NCBI GenBank assembly: GCA_021014325.1
Contig: CM037473.1
Location: forward strand, 21,442,822 to 21,506,821
DNA: 64,000 bases
Origin: Plazaster borealis
Lineage: Eukaryota > Echinodermata > Asteroidea > Forcipulatida > Labidiasteridae
Reading direction: 5' to 3'
Below, in pieces: positions 48,101-55,955 of this stretch. The translations under genes were made by a program, and so were the position numbers. Every line of letters starts with the position of its first letter. The stretch's first letter is position 1. The notes under the pieces were generated by a model. That model had not been told where the DNA came from. It saw nothing but the letters and a program-made list of their open reading frames with translations, and searched no databases.

Positions 48101-50996
48101 TGGCGTGTCGTGGCCGAGCGGATAAGAACACCCAACTCAAGCTCTGGTGTTTCTGATCAGCAGAGTGTGGGTTCGAATCCCAGTCGTGACACTTGTGTCG
48201 TTAAGCAAGACACTTAACCACATGTTTCGTCCTTTGGATGGGGCGTTAAGCCGTAGGTCCCGTGTGTTGTGTAATGCACGTGAAAGAACCCAGTGCACTT
48301 ATCGTAAAGAGAAGGGGTTCACCCCGGTGTTCCTGGTTTGATTGGCTGCATATTGCGCCACAGCACCTTGTAAAACATTACATGGTGCTATGCAAAGGAA
48401 TAGGTCTCATACTTCAACACGTAACTCCACTTACCTTGTAGGAAAAATACTGAGCGCTTTGAGACACCCATCGGGAGTATAAAGCGCCATATAAGAACTG
48501 CATTATTATTATTTATTATTATTTGATCAGTATTGAATTGTTGTGCATTTGATTTGTATTGAATTGTTGTGCATTTGATTTGTATTAAATTGTTTTGCAT
48601 ATAACCTGTCACTACAGTCAAACCTTTTCTGAATTTCTTGCGATGGTTTTTCCAATATTATTACATTCTCTAAACAGCAAAATATGTATATTTTATGGTA
48701 CTTTCACTGTTATACGAATGAATGTGTTTTTACAATTTATGTTTGTATTTTGTCCATGCCTGTGATACTAGTTTGTTTGGAAAGCAAAGACCAACCTCAT
48801 AATTAGATTTATGTATGTACATGTACAGTAACAAATGTCTTTGTTTGTACAACTATTTTTGCCATTATATATTTAAATGTCATGAATGTAGGCCCTCTTC
48901 TCTCATAAAATTACCGCATTATGAAAGTTCACAACTATCCCTATATAATTTATGATTTGAACATAATATAGCTTAAAGATTTTGTCATCTGTCTACTGTG
49001 TTTTATAAAAAAATCCATATGAGTGATCCTTCATTTAAAGGGATTGTATACGTTTGGTAATTGGAACCCACTGTTTGTTGCAATCCATATAGTTCTAGAT
49101 ATACACCATAAAACTAACCTGTGAAAATTTCATTTCAAAAGGTGGTAGCATTTTTGAGATTATTGCCGAAAATCTAGAGCGGTTATGTCCACGCAGGAAG
49201 AATAATCTGCAATTGGAATACACAATCTCAGAAACATTACTGTCAGTAACGTTTCTCAGATTCAAATTTTTTGGGATAAAAAGTGATATCTTTTTTCATA
49301 ACGGCAGTACTTCGAAGTGAAAAGTTTCTCAAAATCATGCATTATATACTTGTTGAGATCCTGAGATAATTTACCGCAGGATGATGACATCATAAACAAA
49401 AGATGACGACATCCTGAGATGATTTATCTTTGGATGACGACATCTTGAAAGTAAGATGTTGTCTTCCTAAGATAATTTGTCTTTGGTTCTCAACATTTCC
49501 AGGATGTTATCATCCCAAGATGAATTATCTTAGGAAGTTGACATCCTACTTTAGGATGTCTTCATCCCGAGATAAATCATCTCAGGATGTCGACATCTTA
49601 CGTCTATGATGTCATCATCCTGCAGTAAATTATCTCAGGATCTCAACATGTCGGATGGCAATTCTAGAGCTCTGTAATTATACTATCCAAAGCTGCTGTA
49701 CTTCTTACCAAGTTTTTATTGCCATTAATTTTAGAGTCATTACCAATTGTATACAGACCCTTTAAAGGGTTTGCTATCCACAAATATTCTATGATTTAAT
49801 TATATGTCAATTGTGCTTTTTCCGGGTAGGTACCACTATTCCTGTGTGATATACGGTTGGGATCCACTGTGTAAGTTATCTCGGCAATGGCAGAGGCAGA
49901 TGGGAGTTCATCAACTTCCAAATAAAGAGAATCAACCGTTCTACAATGTCTTGGTCTCGGACTCCTCAAGCAGATATGCAGCACAGGGTATAAACACTAA
50001 AGATGTCAGGACTTGAAATCAAGGAACATAGACTAGGAAAGCTTTCTTATGTAAAGCTGTTTCTGAATTGGCTACAGCAACGGCTACGGCCAGATTTCCA
50101 CATCATCCTGCATTGAAGTATAGGATGTCCTTAGCAACACCCTTAGCAAAAGTCGTAGCAGAAGCTGTAGCCGCCATTTTGGATACGGAAAAAATTGATT
50201 TATTTTAGTTTGGTTTTTGATTGTTTTTTTTTCTGACAACAAGAAAACTAGGGGGCAGGAATGAATATACTCTTCCAAATGAAAAATAACAACAAACAAA
50301 AACCAGTGATGTACTCTTCAAAAGCTACCAAGCTACCAACAAAATTTTTAAGGCCTGAATGTTACCTTAAGCATTAAAAAAATAAGGTGGGGGGACGACA
50401 ACTGCTTAGAAATTAAACAAGAAGAAGACGGTCAATCAAAACCTTCCTTCATAAGATTTTTGTTGAGTTAATTTTCAGTGAGATTCTTGATTTGAATGAT
50501 TAGTAACAATAATGTTGCCCAACTGGCTGCCGGTGCTGCATACTCCTAAGGAGTTGAGACAGTTTCAGGAATGCTTAGGGCTGGGTGAACACGGGGTAGT
50601 TATCATTGTAAAGCGCTTCAAAGGGGCCTATTGACTTGAAGAAGTGCATGACAAATAAACATTATTATAATTCTTAGTAGTGTTAAAATTGTGTGCGTTA
50701 ATAGATTGGCTTAATGTAAATATTGAAATTAAAAAGCAATAAAAGTATTGCTTCTTGCTTCTAGAGAGAGAGAGAGGGAGAGAGAAAATGTAAAGCCTCT
50801 TTTTTTATCAACTTTTTTTCTTTCAGAAAATCTAGAGTACATTGATGATCCGATTGCAATAACCCACCCTGAGGTTGGCAGGTACTTTGAGGAGTTCACC
50901 AAAAAATGTTATCTTCCAAATGAGGAACTAGCAAAGGGTTATCCAGACGACACTGCAGCTACAACTGACAAGAGCTCAGAACTCTACGCTGATTAA
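32958..50996 (+). CDS. FBXO21: F-box only protein 21 (complete, 12 exons)
   Basis: Exons are 32958-33160, 35744-35992, 37242-37366, 38916-39056, 40618-40748, 41431-41564, 42869-43069, 44708-44822, 45644-45754, 47361-47437, 49830-49987 and 50827-50996. All have AG/GT borders and matching phases. They total 1,815 nt: 604 codons and TAA. The human protein is about 620-628 residues, so this one is full length. The start ATG (AATCATGG) opens MADDNTIEEC just before the F-box. FBXO21 is the substrate receptor of an SCF (SKP1-CUL1-RBX1) ubiquitin ligase. In mammals it acts on EID1 and supports ASK1-dependent antiviral signalling. Domain order is F-box (about 19-62), a helical linker with EKYYAKKAL, a SirB1/transglutaminase-like domain (about 240-345) and a YccV-like domain (about 484-590). 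The introns hold many of the repeats listed below. Confidence 0.97.
33385..33906. repeat. FBXO21: 22-bp minisatellite in FBXO21 intron 1
   Basis: The unit GATCCCATGGGGTCCCATGG followed by AG is repeated for about 330 bp (33,560-33,906). A looser TCCCATGGGA prelude precedes it from 33,385. It is richer in G+C than the surrounding intron. Each unit has NcoI- and BamHI-type palindromes. All frames stay open on both strands, which gives spurious proteins made of MGSHG/PWDP units. Confidence 0.9.
35353..35498. repeat. Foldback element arm, GGGCCCAATTTCATAGAGC type
   Basis: TGGTAATCCTGTTTTTATCA and GTTGTGCTTAGCAGCTCTAT with AAATTGGGCCC are nearly identical to one half of the 63.4-kb copy. Only one arm is present. 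Confidence 0.6.
36502..37000 (+). mobile_element. tRNA-derived SINE S1, carrying a nested MITE
   Basis: The head CGTTGTGGCAGAGTGGTCTA and GTGTGGGTTCTATTCCCGG is followed, after the nested MITE, by ATAATTGCTTCTCTTAACCC. The copy ends near GATAATAATGTTGTAAAGC. It lies in intron 2 of FBXO21. Confidence 0.65.
36588..36747. mobile_element. hAT-like MITE with GGGCCTGGAATT ends, copy 2, nested in a SINE
   Basis: GGGCCTGGAATTACACAAAG and GATGAAATTCCAGGCCC are inverted ends. GTCATGA lies directly on both sides and belongs to the SINE consensus (CGGTCATGACACTTG). This gives a 7-8 bp target duplication. It sits in intron 2 of FBXO21. Confidence 0.7.
39395..39735. mobile_element. Family B MITE, copy 5, inside a foldback element
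   Basis: This end-truncated family B copy (GAACACTGG, TTGACAATTACCAAACGTGT at the right) interrupts a GGGCCCAATTTCATAGAGC-type foldback. The halves of the foldback sit at about 39,248-39,394 and 39,736-39,757. It lies in intron 4 of FBXO21. Confidence 0.65.
40158..40547. mobile_element. Family A MITE, copy 6
   Basis: TTCTGTATACGTTTGGTAAT marks the decayed left end, which has lost the TTAA. CCCTTTAA closes the right end. It lies 70 bp upstream of FBXO21 exon 5, the closest MITE to a coding exon. Confidence 0.75.
40618..43069 (+). CDS. FBXO21: FBXO21 exons 5-7, SirB1/transglutaminase-like domain
   Basis: Three exons encode, in order, NEVMYKEMGFKGN with DDYYNKNNSF, then KLGIPITLSILYQAV with RPVNFPGHFMLCW, then NLYIDAFKKG. 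GIPI[TS]LSILY, the PGHF motif and YIDAF match the SirB1/Transglut_core2 signature found in FBXO21 and in bacterial SirB1-like proteins. The catalytic state of this domain in FBXO21 is not established. It may act as a binding fold. Intron 5 carries a SINE (inverted) and intron 6 a Val/Cys-rich unique stretch and a cluster of TTGCATTT words. Confidence 0.92.
40950..41360 (-). mobile_element. SINE S1 head with a second body type, copy 1
   Basis: On the minus strand the tRNA-like head (41,355-41,270, GTGGGTTCGAATCCTGGTCA) runs into a body containing CCAGGCTCCTAGTGGATGAT, GTCAACAGCCC-like and GGCGATATCTCATATAAAA words. The same head-body join is present, in opposite orientation, at 59.7 kb. It sits in intron 5 of FBXO21. 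A SINE S2-like head (GGTTGGCTTAGTGGTTTC) overlaps its end at about 40,960. Confidence 0.6.
42405..42730. repeat. FBXO21: Cluster of TTGCATTTGGCAG words in FBXO21 intron 6
   Basis: GTTGCATTTGGCAG, GTTGCATTTAGCAG and TGCAACAAAATCC occur repeatedly on both strands without a fixed period. This suggests an old scrambled satellite or several foldback fragments. No longer unit could be drawn. Confidence 0.4.
43251..43590 (+). mobile_element. tRNA-derived SINE S1, variant body
   Basis: GTCGTGGCCGAGCGATTAAG and GTGGGTTCGAATCCCGGTCA give intact A and B boxes. The tail is AAATGCGCTATATAAGAATT followed by T-rich repeats. It is one of the best preserved copies and lies in FBXO21 intron 7. Confidence 0.75.
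44130..44340. repeat. Dispersed repeat GGCCTGACGTTTCGACC with a hairpin
   Basis: TAGTTAATGGCCTGACGTTT is also at 15,167-15,207 and is followed by GACCCTAGTAGAGTCTTTCT in both places. Here an inverted pair follows: CACACATAAACAGTGTAACA and TGTTACACTTGTATACCTGTTTATGTGTG. The word ACGTTTCGAC also appears near 42,270. The family is not identified. Confidence 0.5.
44325..44690 (+). mobile_element. tRNA-derived SINE S1, variant body
   Basis: The copy lacks the A-box start but has GGGTGTGGGTTCGAATCCCG. A short duplication (CTTGAGCAATACACTTAACTA twice) follows, and the body ends in (ATT)n just upstream of FBXO21 exon 8. Confidence 0.7.
46017..46290. repeat. Foldback element, CCAATTTCATAGCGCTGC type
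   Basis: GGCCAATTTCATAGCGCTGC at 46,019 and GCTCTATGAAATTGGGCCC at 46,272 are the inverted ends. The centre has GTAAGCACCGGGAGGTTAGC, like the 23.3-kb copy in reverse. Confidence 0.65.
46525..46562. repeat. (CAAA)n microsatellite
   Basis: AAACAAACAAACAAACATCC followed by AACAAACAAACAAACAAACG in FBXO21 intron 9, separated by a short interruption. Confidence 0.7.
46625..46870 (+). mobile_element. SINE S2, diverged copy
   Basis: GGTTGGCTAAGTGGTTTCTT and CCCCGGTTCGAATCCCACCT form the head. GCATGGGTTTTCCCC and CCTCCCACATCTAAAAATTG follow, and the tail is ATAAAATAAAATAAAT. It sits in FBXO21 intron 9. Confidence 0.7.
47361..50996 (+). CDS. FBXO21: FBXO21 exons 10-12, YccV-like C-terminal domain
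   Basis: Exon 10 ends with VMYSVGMVMRHVR, exon 11 gives YHYSCVIYGWDPLC and QPFYNVLV with RYAAQ, and exon 12 gives ENLEY, VGRYFEEF and the stop. The order YSVG-H-YxCVIYGWDP-PFYNVLV-YAAQENL is that of the hemimethylated-DNA-binding YccV/HspQ family, which sits at the C-terminus of FBXO21. The three exons splice in phases 2 and 1. The introns between them hold the 26-bp minisatellite, a SINE and a nested MITE. Confidence 0.93.
47645..48095. repeat. FBXO21: 26-bp minisatellite in FBXO21 intron 10, left part
   Basis: GCATTTGATCTGTAATGATT plus TGTTGT is repeated about 17 times. Positions such as TGTAATG/TGCAATG/TGTGATG vary between units. Later units shift to TGTATTGAATTG. The minus strand is open in all frames, so the long reading frames here are not genes. 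Confidence 0.9.
48098..48516 (+). mobile_element. tRNA-derived SINE S1, full length, inside a minisatellite
   Basis: GTCGTGGCCGAGCGGATAAG and GTGTGGGTTCGAATCCCAGT form the tRNA-like head. GAAAGAACCCAGTGCACTTA, CCCCGGTGTTCCTGGTTTGA and GCGCCATATAAGAACTGC follow, then a (ATT)n tail. The 26-bp minisatellite continues on both sides, so the SINE inserted into it. Confidence 0.8.
48520..48602. repeat. FBXO21: 26-bp minisatellite, right remnant
   Basis: Three to four TGTATTGAATTGTTGTGCAT units continue the array after the SINE at 48,098-48,516. They belong to the TATTGAATTG subtype found at the right end of the left part, as expected if the SINE split one array. Confidence 0.85.
49035..49765. mobile_element. 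Family A MITE, copy 7, split by a foldback insertion
   Basis: TTAAAGGGATTGTATACG at the left and ACAGACCCTTTAA at the right bound the copy. About 330 bp of unrelated sequence sits inside, after CATTATATACT. It lies in intron 10 of FBXO21, ending only 64 bp before exon 11. Confidence 0.8.
49352..49672. mobile_element. Foldback element nested in a MITE
   Basis: GTTGAGATCCTGAGATAATT at the left end is matched by AATTATCTCAGGATCTCAAC at about 49,630-49,650. The arms are over 40 bp. GATGACATCATA and TATGATGTCATC are further inward, and diverged ATCC(T/C)GAGAT units repeat between. The host MITE motif TATACT flanks both sides and is a possible target duplication. No coding capacity is seen. Confidence 0.7.
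50052..50190. repeat. Foldback element, GTAGCCGCCATTTTGGATAC type
   Basis: TTTCTGAATTGGCTACAGCA and CTGTAGCCGCCATTTTGGAT are the imperfect ends. The centre has GAAGTATAGGATGTCCTTAG. The same core is found at 38,195-38,300, 58,360-58,470 and 58,505-58,650 (inverted), so it is a dispersed family. Confidence 0.6.
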
Positions 50997-51064
50997 TCCT
51001 GCAGGATCCACTCTGAAACAGTAGAGCCTTTATTCATCAAAAATATTTTGTAACTTGGGAACTG
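50997..51064 (+). other. FBXO21: Start of FBXO21 3' UTR
   Basis: After the TAA there is TCCTGCAGGATCC and then ATTCATCAAAAATATTTTG. No close AATAAA is seen before the SINE S3 copy. The first good AATAAA-like words are within SINE S2 at about 51,480-51,500, so the transcript may end in a transposon-derived signal. This is an inference. Confidence 0.35.
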
Positions 51065-51222
51065 GTCCCTCATCACCGGGCTATCTCAGTAATTTTTAGT
51101 GGTTAAGAAATCTGATCTAGAATGGCAAGGGTTGAGGGTTCGAATCCCATCCGAGTATGTTGTGGATTTTTTCAGCAGGACGCGGAGGACATTGAGTATA
51201 CATTGCTTTATTAATTTAACTT
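51065..51222 (+). mobile_element. SINE S3 copy 3
   Basis: TTTTTAGTGGTTAAGAAATC, GGTTGAGGGTTCGAATCCCA and GGATTTTTTCAGCAGGACGC match the 22.9-kb copy. It lies just after the FBXO21 coding end, possibly in its 3' UTR. Confidence 0.5.
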
Positions 51223-51227
51223 TGTAT

Positions 51228-51510
51228 CTTTGTATCTTTCCTCCCCTTCCACCTCTAGGACCCTGGTTCAAATCCCACCAGGGGCACTATGTGGATTGGG
51301 TTTTCAGTCCTTACCTGATTGCATGGGTTTTCCCTCTGGGGAATGAATATTTCATGAAATATCATGAATATTTCTCTGGGGTTTTCCTCCCACATCTAAA
51401 ACTTAAACTTCCTTCATTGTCTTCTCTCCATTGTGTTCTTGGCTAGTAAAGTGATTAAGTCCTTAGCTTCACAACCAAAATTAATAAATGAAATAAATGA
51501 AATCCAGTGT
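51228..51510 (+). mobile_element. SINE S2 copy, directly downstream of an S3 copy
   Basis: GTATCTTTCCTCCCCTTCC, CCCTGGTTCAAATCCCACCA, GTTTTCAGTCCTTACCTGAT and the AATAAATGAAATAAATGAAA tail are all present. A short local duplication (ATATTTCATGAAATATCATG) interrupts the body. Confidence 0.7.
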
Positions 51511-51570
51511 ATTACGGAGACACACTTGTACATTAGGCAATTGGTAAGACACCATTATCTATCTGTTGTG

Positions 51571-51910
51571 GCGTGTCATGGCCAAGCAGTCTAAGTGCAT
51601 TAGACTCAAGTTCTGATGGCTGAATTATCGGAGTGTAGGTTCGTTTCACAGTCGTGACACGTATGTCCTTGAGCAAGACACTCAACCATAATTGCTTCTC
51701 TTAACCAAGGTGTATAAATTGAAACCATTGTGTTGGATTAACCTCTCATGCACTATTATAAGGAGCTTGAGGTTGTATGCTACCCAGGGAGCTGAGAAAG
51801 TTTGAGGAACAGTCGAATTATACCTGATGAACAGGGATAATAATGTTGTAAATCATCTTGATCTAGCTACTAGGAAAGTGTGCTATTTAAGTACAAAGTA
51901 TTAGTACTAT
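51571..51910 (+). mobile_element. tRNA-derived SINE S1, variant body
   Basis: GTCATGGCCAAGCAGTCTAA head, diverged B box (GAGTGTAGGTTCGTTTCACA), CACTCAACCATAATTGCTTC and GGATAATAATGTTGTAAATC. It lies downstream of the FBXO21 stop. Confidence 0.65.
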
Positions 51911-52127
51911 TATCATGATACTCCTTAATTTTTAATATAATCATAACTAAATGTTTCTCTATTTCATAACATTTGTTGCTATAAGTGTTGCGGCTGATCA
52001 AGCAGTCTAGTGCACTGGACTCAAGTTCTGGTGTAGTCAGAGTGTGTTTTCAGGTCCTGTTTGTGGCTCTTGTGTCCTTTAGCAAGACACTTAGACCATA
52101 ATTGCTTTGTCCTTCAAGAGGTACAGG

Positions 52128-52511
52128 TTAAAGGCATTATACACGTTTGGTAATGACTCTGATAATTAATGGCAATACAAACTTACTTGGTAAGAAGTAC
52201 AGCAGCTTTGGATAGAATACATTTTGAGAAACTTTTCACTTCGAAGTACTGTGGTTATGGACATATCACTTTTTATCCCCCAAAACATTTGAATCTGAGA
52301 AGCGTTACGCAAACTGCTTCTAAAGTGTGTATAATGCAGATTATTCTTCCTGCGTGGACATAACCGCTCCAGATTTTTGGCAATATCTCAAAAACGCCAC
52401 CACCTTTTGAAATGAAATTTTCACAGGTTAGTTTCATGGTATATATCTACAACTATATAGGTTTGAAACAAATAATAGGCTCCAATTACCAATTGTGTAC
52501 GATGCCTTTAA
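52128..52511. mobile_element. TTAA-flanked MITE, family A, copy 8, nested in a SINE
   Basis: TTAAAGGCATTATACACG and GTGTACGATGCCTTTAA flank a 384-bp copy. Both flanks belong to one SINE: the 5' part ends GAGGTACAGG and the 3' part resumes GGTGAAAGTCTTGTGTG. The insertion is therefore younger than the SINE. Confidence 0.8.
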
Positions 52512-52551
52512 GGTGAAAGTCTTGTGTGTGGTGTGATGCACCAGTACACAA

Positions 52552-52780
52552 TGTTTCTGGCATGGCTGTTTCTGGCATGGCTGTTTCTGGCATGGCTGTT
52601 TCTGGCATGGCTATTTCTGGCATGGCTGTTTCTGGCATGGCTGTTTCTGGCATGGCTGTTTCTGGCATGGCTGTTTCTGGCATGGCTTTTTTCTGGCATG
52701 GCTGTTTCTGGCATGGCTGTTTCTGGCATGGCTTTTTTCTGGCATGGCTGTTTCTGGCATGGCTATTTCTGGCATGGCTG
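52552..52780. repeat. 15-bp minisatellite TTTCTGGCATGGCTG
   Basis: About 15 units, with a few TTTTTT variants that shift the frame by one or two bases. It sits inside a SINE remnant. The plus frame FLAWLFLAWL and the minus frame NSHAR are products of the repeat only. Confidence 0.9.
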
Positions 52781-53509
52781 GGTGCAGATTGCACCTCAAC
52801 ACCTCAAGGTGCTATGTAAATGGGTCTCATCATAATGCACTGCTCTAACCTGTAGTAAAATTTTGAGCACTTCCAGCCATCATGCATGACATTCTTCCTA
52901 TTTTAATCTGAGTGGAGAACACATTTTTGTAGTATAAAACCCTAGATCCAAAATACTTGGGTCGTCGGCTTGTGGTCAGCGAAATAGCTGAGGAAGACGT
53001 ACAAACAAGTTCAGTGTTTGAGGTGGTGGGCGCCGCCATCATGAAGGTACAAGTATGCACAAACATAGCCACGGTTGCATCCATTGTTGTGGTATTGTTC
53101 CTGAAGATTCCAATGACGTAATTCAATTGTAATAAAGGTGTGCGTTAGGAATCAGCCGATCACAGAACATGATAGAGGTAAAAAAAATTGTACATAAAAT
53201 TTCACCAAACTGGATCAGAATATATTCCCAAAAAGGTTTCCCTCGTAACTCACAATTCAAAGACGAGCCGGAGGAAGTAGGATGAAGTCAAGATCGGTAT
53301 TGGTATTGGAAATATCTTGCAAAAAACAGAGAGCAGATACTTGCGGCACCCTGATGGTGCACAGCTTGATTTAACGAATATCAAAGCGATCACCACATGT
53401 AGATCTGTCCTTGTAGCAATAAGATTATCTACTTTTTTCACTGATACCCTGAGTACATTACAAAACTCAATTTGACCTTTGATCCCCTCTTTAAGGTTTT
53501 TATAATAAT

Positions 53510-53925
53510 AATAAAAATGGACATTTATAGTGCGCCATGTCTGTCAGAAAGACACTCCTGGCGCATTCTGCGAATGACGGTACTTAAAGCCAAGACTGAA
53601 CAAGTGAGTTTTCAAGTTAGTTTTGAAGCTGGAGAGAGTGTCTACTAGTCTGAGGTTCAATGGAAGACCATTCCAAAGAGATGGTCCAGCATGTGAAAAG
53701 GAACGGTCTCCCCAGGTGTGTTTGGAGCGAGGGATGTTGAGGAGCATGGTGTTTGTAGAGCGAAGCCGTCTTGTAGAAACACGTAGCTGTATTGAATCCT
53801 GGATGTATCTAGGAGATGTGCCATGTATTGAATGATAAATGAGGAGTAGAACCTTGAAATGGATGCGTTCATGAATTGAGAGCCGATGAAGTGCTTGTAA
53901 GATTAGGGGATTATAGGGTTAGGGC
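53510..53925 (-). pseudogene. LINE 3' end relic, CR1/L2-like
   Basis: The minus strand encodes TWGDRSFSHAGPSLWNGLPL followed by NLRLVDTLSSFKTNLKTHLF. GDRSFS..P.LWN.LP..R..D.L..FK..LKTHLF is the typical tail of CR1/L2-type LINE ORF2 proteins. After the stop come GCGCACTATAAATGTCC and an ATT-rich 3' end, as in such elements. The catalytic domains are absent and the frame is broken further upstream. Confidence 0.7.
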
Positions 53926-54154
53926 TACTTTGTATGTTTTACATATATTTTTCAGAATATTTGTTTACGTAATTGACGAAACTGTTTAAGATATTTCAAA
54001 CTATGTATATAGTGTATGAAAATTTATATGTATGTGTATAATCATATAATCTCGTTTCAAACACTCCATTTTGTGCATTGTTGGGAGGATGGGGGGTTAC
54101 ACCCCTATGCTCCGACACCCCTATGTTCCGACAACCCTGGTGTATTTTCCTATT

Positions 54155-54188
54155 CCTAACCTTAACCCTAACCCTAACCCTAACCCTA
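54155..54188. repeat. Interstitial telomeric repeat (CCCTAA)n
   Basis: TAACCCTAACCCTAACCC is repeated for about five units of the vertebrate and echinoderm telomere sequence. It lies in the loop of an inverted repeat, CCCCTATGTTCCGACA at 54,110 and TGTCAGAACATAGGGG at 54,205. Confidence 0.8.
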
Positions 54189-54497
54189 TGTAAATCATGA
54201 GGGGGTTGTCAGAACATAGGGGTGTCGGAATATAGAGCAGTCACCGGATGGGCAAGGGTAGTGAATATTTAATTTTTATAGCAAGTAGAATATCTTTCCA
54301 TGCAGTGCAACCCATTGGTCCTATACTTTGTTAAGATTTTTTACGATCACTTGAGCAACAATGTTCAAAGACATTTTCAATATAATCTCTAAATCACCCC
54401 TCCCCCATGAGTTGCGAGAAAACATCTGAAAACATCCAAAGGTTATAGGAGTTAATTTGCTGAAACAATTGACATTTCTATGCCTGGAATTGTAGAT

Positions 54498-54880
54498 TTA
54501 AATGCAGGGTATACTTTTGGTAATTGTCAAAGACCAGTGTTCTCACTTGGTGTATCCCAACATATGCATAAAATAACAAACCTGTGAAAATTTGGGCTCA
54601 ATTGGTCATTGAAGTTGCAAGGAATTAATGAGAGAAAAAAATACCCTTGTTGCATAGAATTGTGTACTTTCAGATGCCTGAGAAAGACTTCATGCATGAA
54701 GCCTTTCTCAGATTCAAATTTGTTTGTTAAAAATTACCTCTTTCTCGAAAACTTCATTACTTCAGAGGGTTGTTTCTAACACTATTTTATAATATCAACA
54801 GCTCGCCAGTACTCTTAACCGAGTAAGTTTTTATGGTCATTAATTTTTGGAGTAATTACCAAAGTATCTTCCGTACTAGA
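54498..54880. mobile_element. Family B MITE, copy 6
   Basis: TTAAATGCAGGGTATACTTT opens it, TGGGCTCAATTGGTCATTG is the family B core, and the right end is decayed after GTAATTACCAAAGTAT. Confidence 0.65.
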
Positions 54881-55242
54881 TATAACAGAAGATCAGATGG
54901 CTTGATACATGTATATTCATAAGTAGAGAAAATAAAAGCTACTTTTTTGCACCGGACAGAATTCAGGAAAAAGTCTGAAGGTTTTCATTCCTGTTATATG
55001 TGATTTGATAAATGTGAAAATTCCTGAAAAATTGCTTTAATTGCGACTCTGGGTTCCCCTTAGTTGGTTTCCTGAAGCAATTACGTTAAATCAATGTACA
55101 TCGGATCAAAGTGTGGTCCCAAAAATGTTTGAATACGCGTGAGACTTACACGGTCTATTCTGACCCAGAACTACAATTCAGGTCGTTTATAGACTCTGTG
55201 CATCACCAAACTACAGGTTGGGACACTGGACTATTTCTATCT

Positions 55243-55665
55243 TGTGGCGTGTCGTGGCCGAGCGGATACGAGCACCGGACTCAAGCTCTGGTGTTTCTGA
55301 TCAGCAGAGTGTGGGTTCGAGTCCCAGTCGTGACACTTGTGTCCTTAAGCAAGACACTTAACCATTATTGCTTCGTTCTTCGGATGGGACGTAAAGCCGT
55401 TGGTCCCATGTGTTGTGTAATGCACGTAAAAGAACCCAGTGCACTCATCGAAAAGAGAAGGGGTTCGCCCCGGTGTTCCTGGTTTGATTGGCTGCATATT
55501 GCGCCACAGCACCTTGTAAACCATTACATGGTGCTATGTAAAGGAGTAGATCTCATACTTACGTAGCCCCACATACCTTGCAGGAAAATACTGAATGTTG
55601 AAGCGCCTTGAGCGTCACTTAGTGACGGATGAGCGCTATATAAGAAGCCATTATTAGTTTTATTA
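55243..55665 (+). mobile_element. tRNA-derived SINE S1, full length
   Basis: GTCGTGGCCGAGCGGATACG and GTGTGGGTTCGAGTCCCAGT give the head. The body matches the 48.1-kb copy closely and ends AGCGCTATATAAGAAGCC followed by (ATT)n. A 151-codon open stretch overlapping it reflects the SINE and not a gene. Confidence 0.8.
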
Positions 55666-55768
55666 TTATTATCTCCCTTTGGTCAGTGCTTTGCTTTAAA
55701 AAAAACCCATAAAGGCTCAAGGATGTTGACAGTGGCATAACCAGAGGGGATTTAGCCCCCTTGCTCTG

Positions 55769-55955
55769 GGCCTAATTTCATAGAGCTGCTTAAGCAGAAA
55801 ATGTTGCTTTACATTTTCTTCTTAGCATCAAAGAGCAGGATACCAGTCACAAATGGTACATGTGAAATGGTATTTTAGTTGGTGACCTTATTCTGCATAA
55901 TCTTGTTGTGCTTAGCTACTTGTTGTGCTAAGCAGCTCTATGAAATAGGGCCAAG
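55769..55955. repeat. Foldback element, CTAATTTCATAGAGCTGCTTA type
   Basis: GGGCCTAATTTCATAGAGCT and AGCAGCTCTATGAAATAGGG face each other over about 185 bp. AGGATACCAGTCACAAATGG lies inside, in the manner of the 63.4-kb copy. Confidence 0.6.

Larger units (their letters stand above)
51985..52850 (+). mobile_element. tRNA-derived SINE S1, split by a MITE and expanded by a 15-bp repeat
   Basis: The head GGCTGATCAAGCAGTCTAGT runs to 52,127. Family A MITE copy 8 follows, and the SINE resumes at 52,512 with GTGTGTGGTGTGATGCACC. A 15-bp minisatellite occupies 52,552-52,780, and the SINE end CAACACCTCAAGGTGCTATG follows. Normal copies have the short CCTGGTTTGATTGGCTGCAT stretch at this place. Confidence 0.65.

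Noticed and set aside
47614..48140. Three overlapping minus-strand frames of 149-173 codons
   Set aside because: Products of the 26-bp minisatellite in FBXO21 intron 10. No start context and no family.
52486..52835. Plus-strand hydrophobic frame (FLAWLFLAWL) that looks like a membrane protein
   Set aside because: Encoded by a 15-bp tandem repeat inside a SINE remnant. There is no independent evidence for a gene.
55111..55566. 151-codon plus-strand frame
   Set aside because: It overlaps the full-length SINE S1 copy. Its sequence recurs in the other SINE copies.
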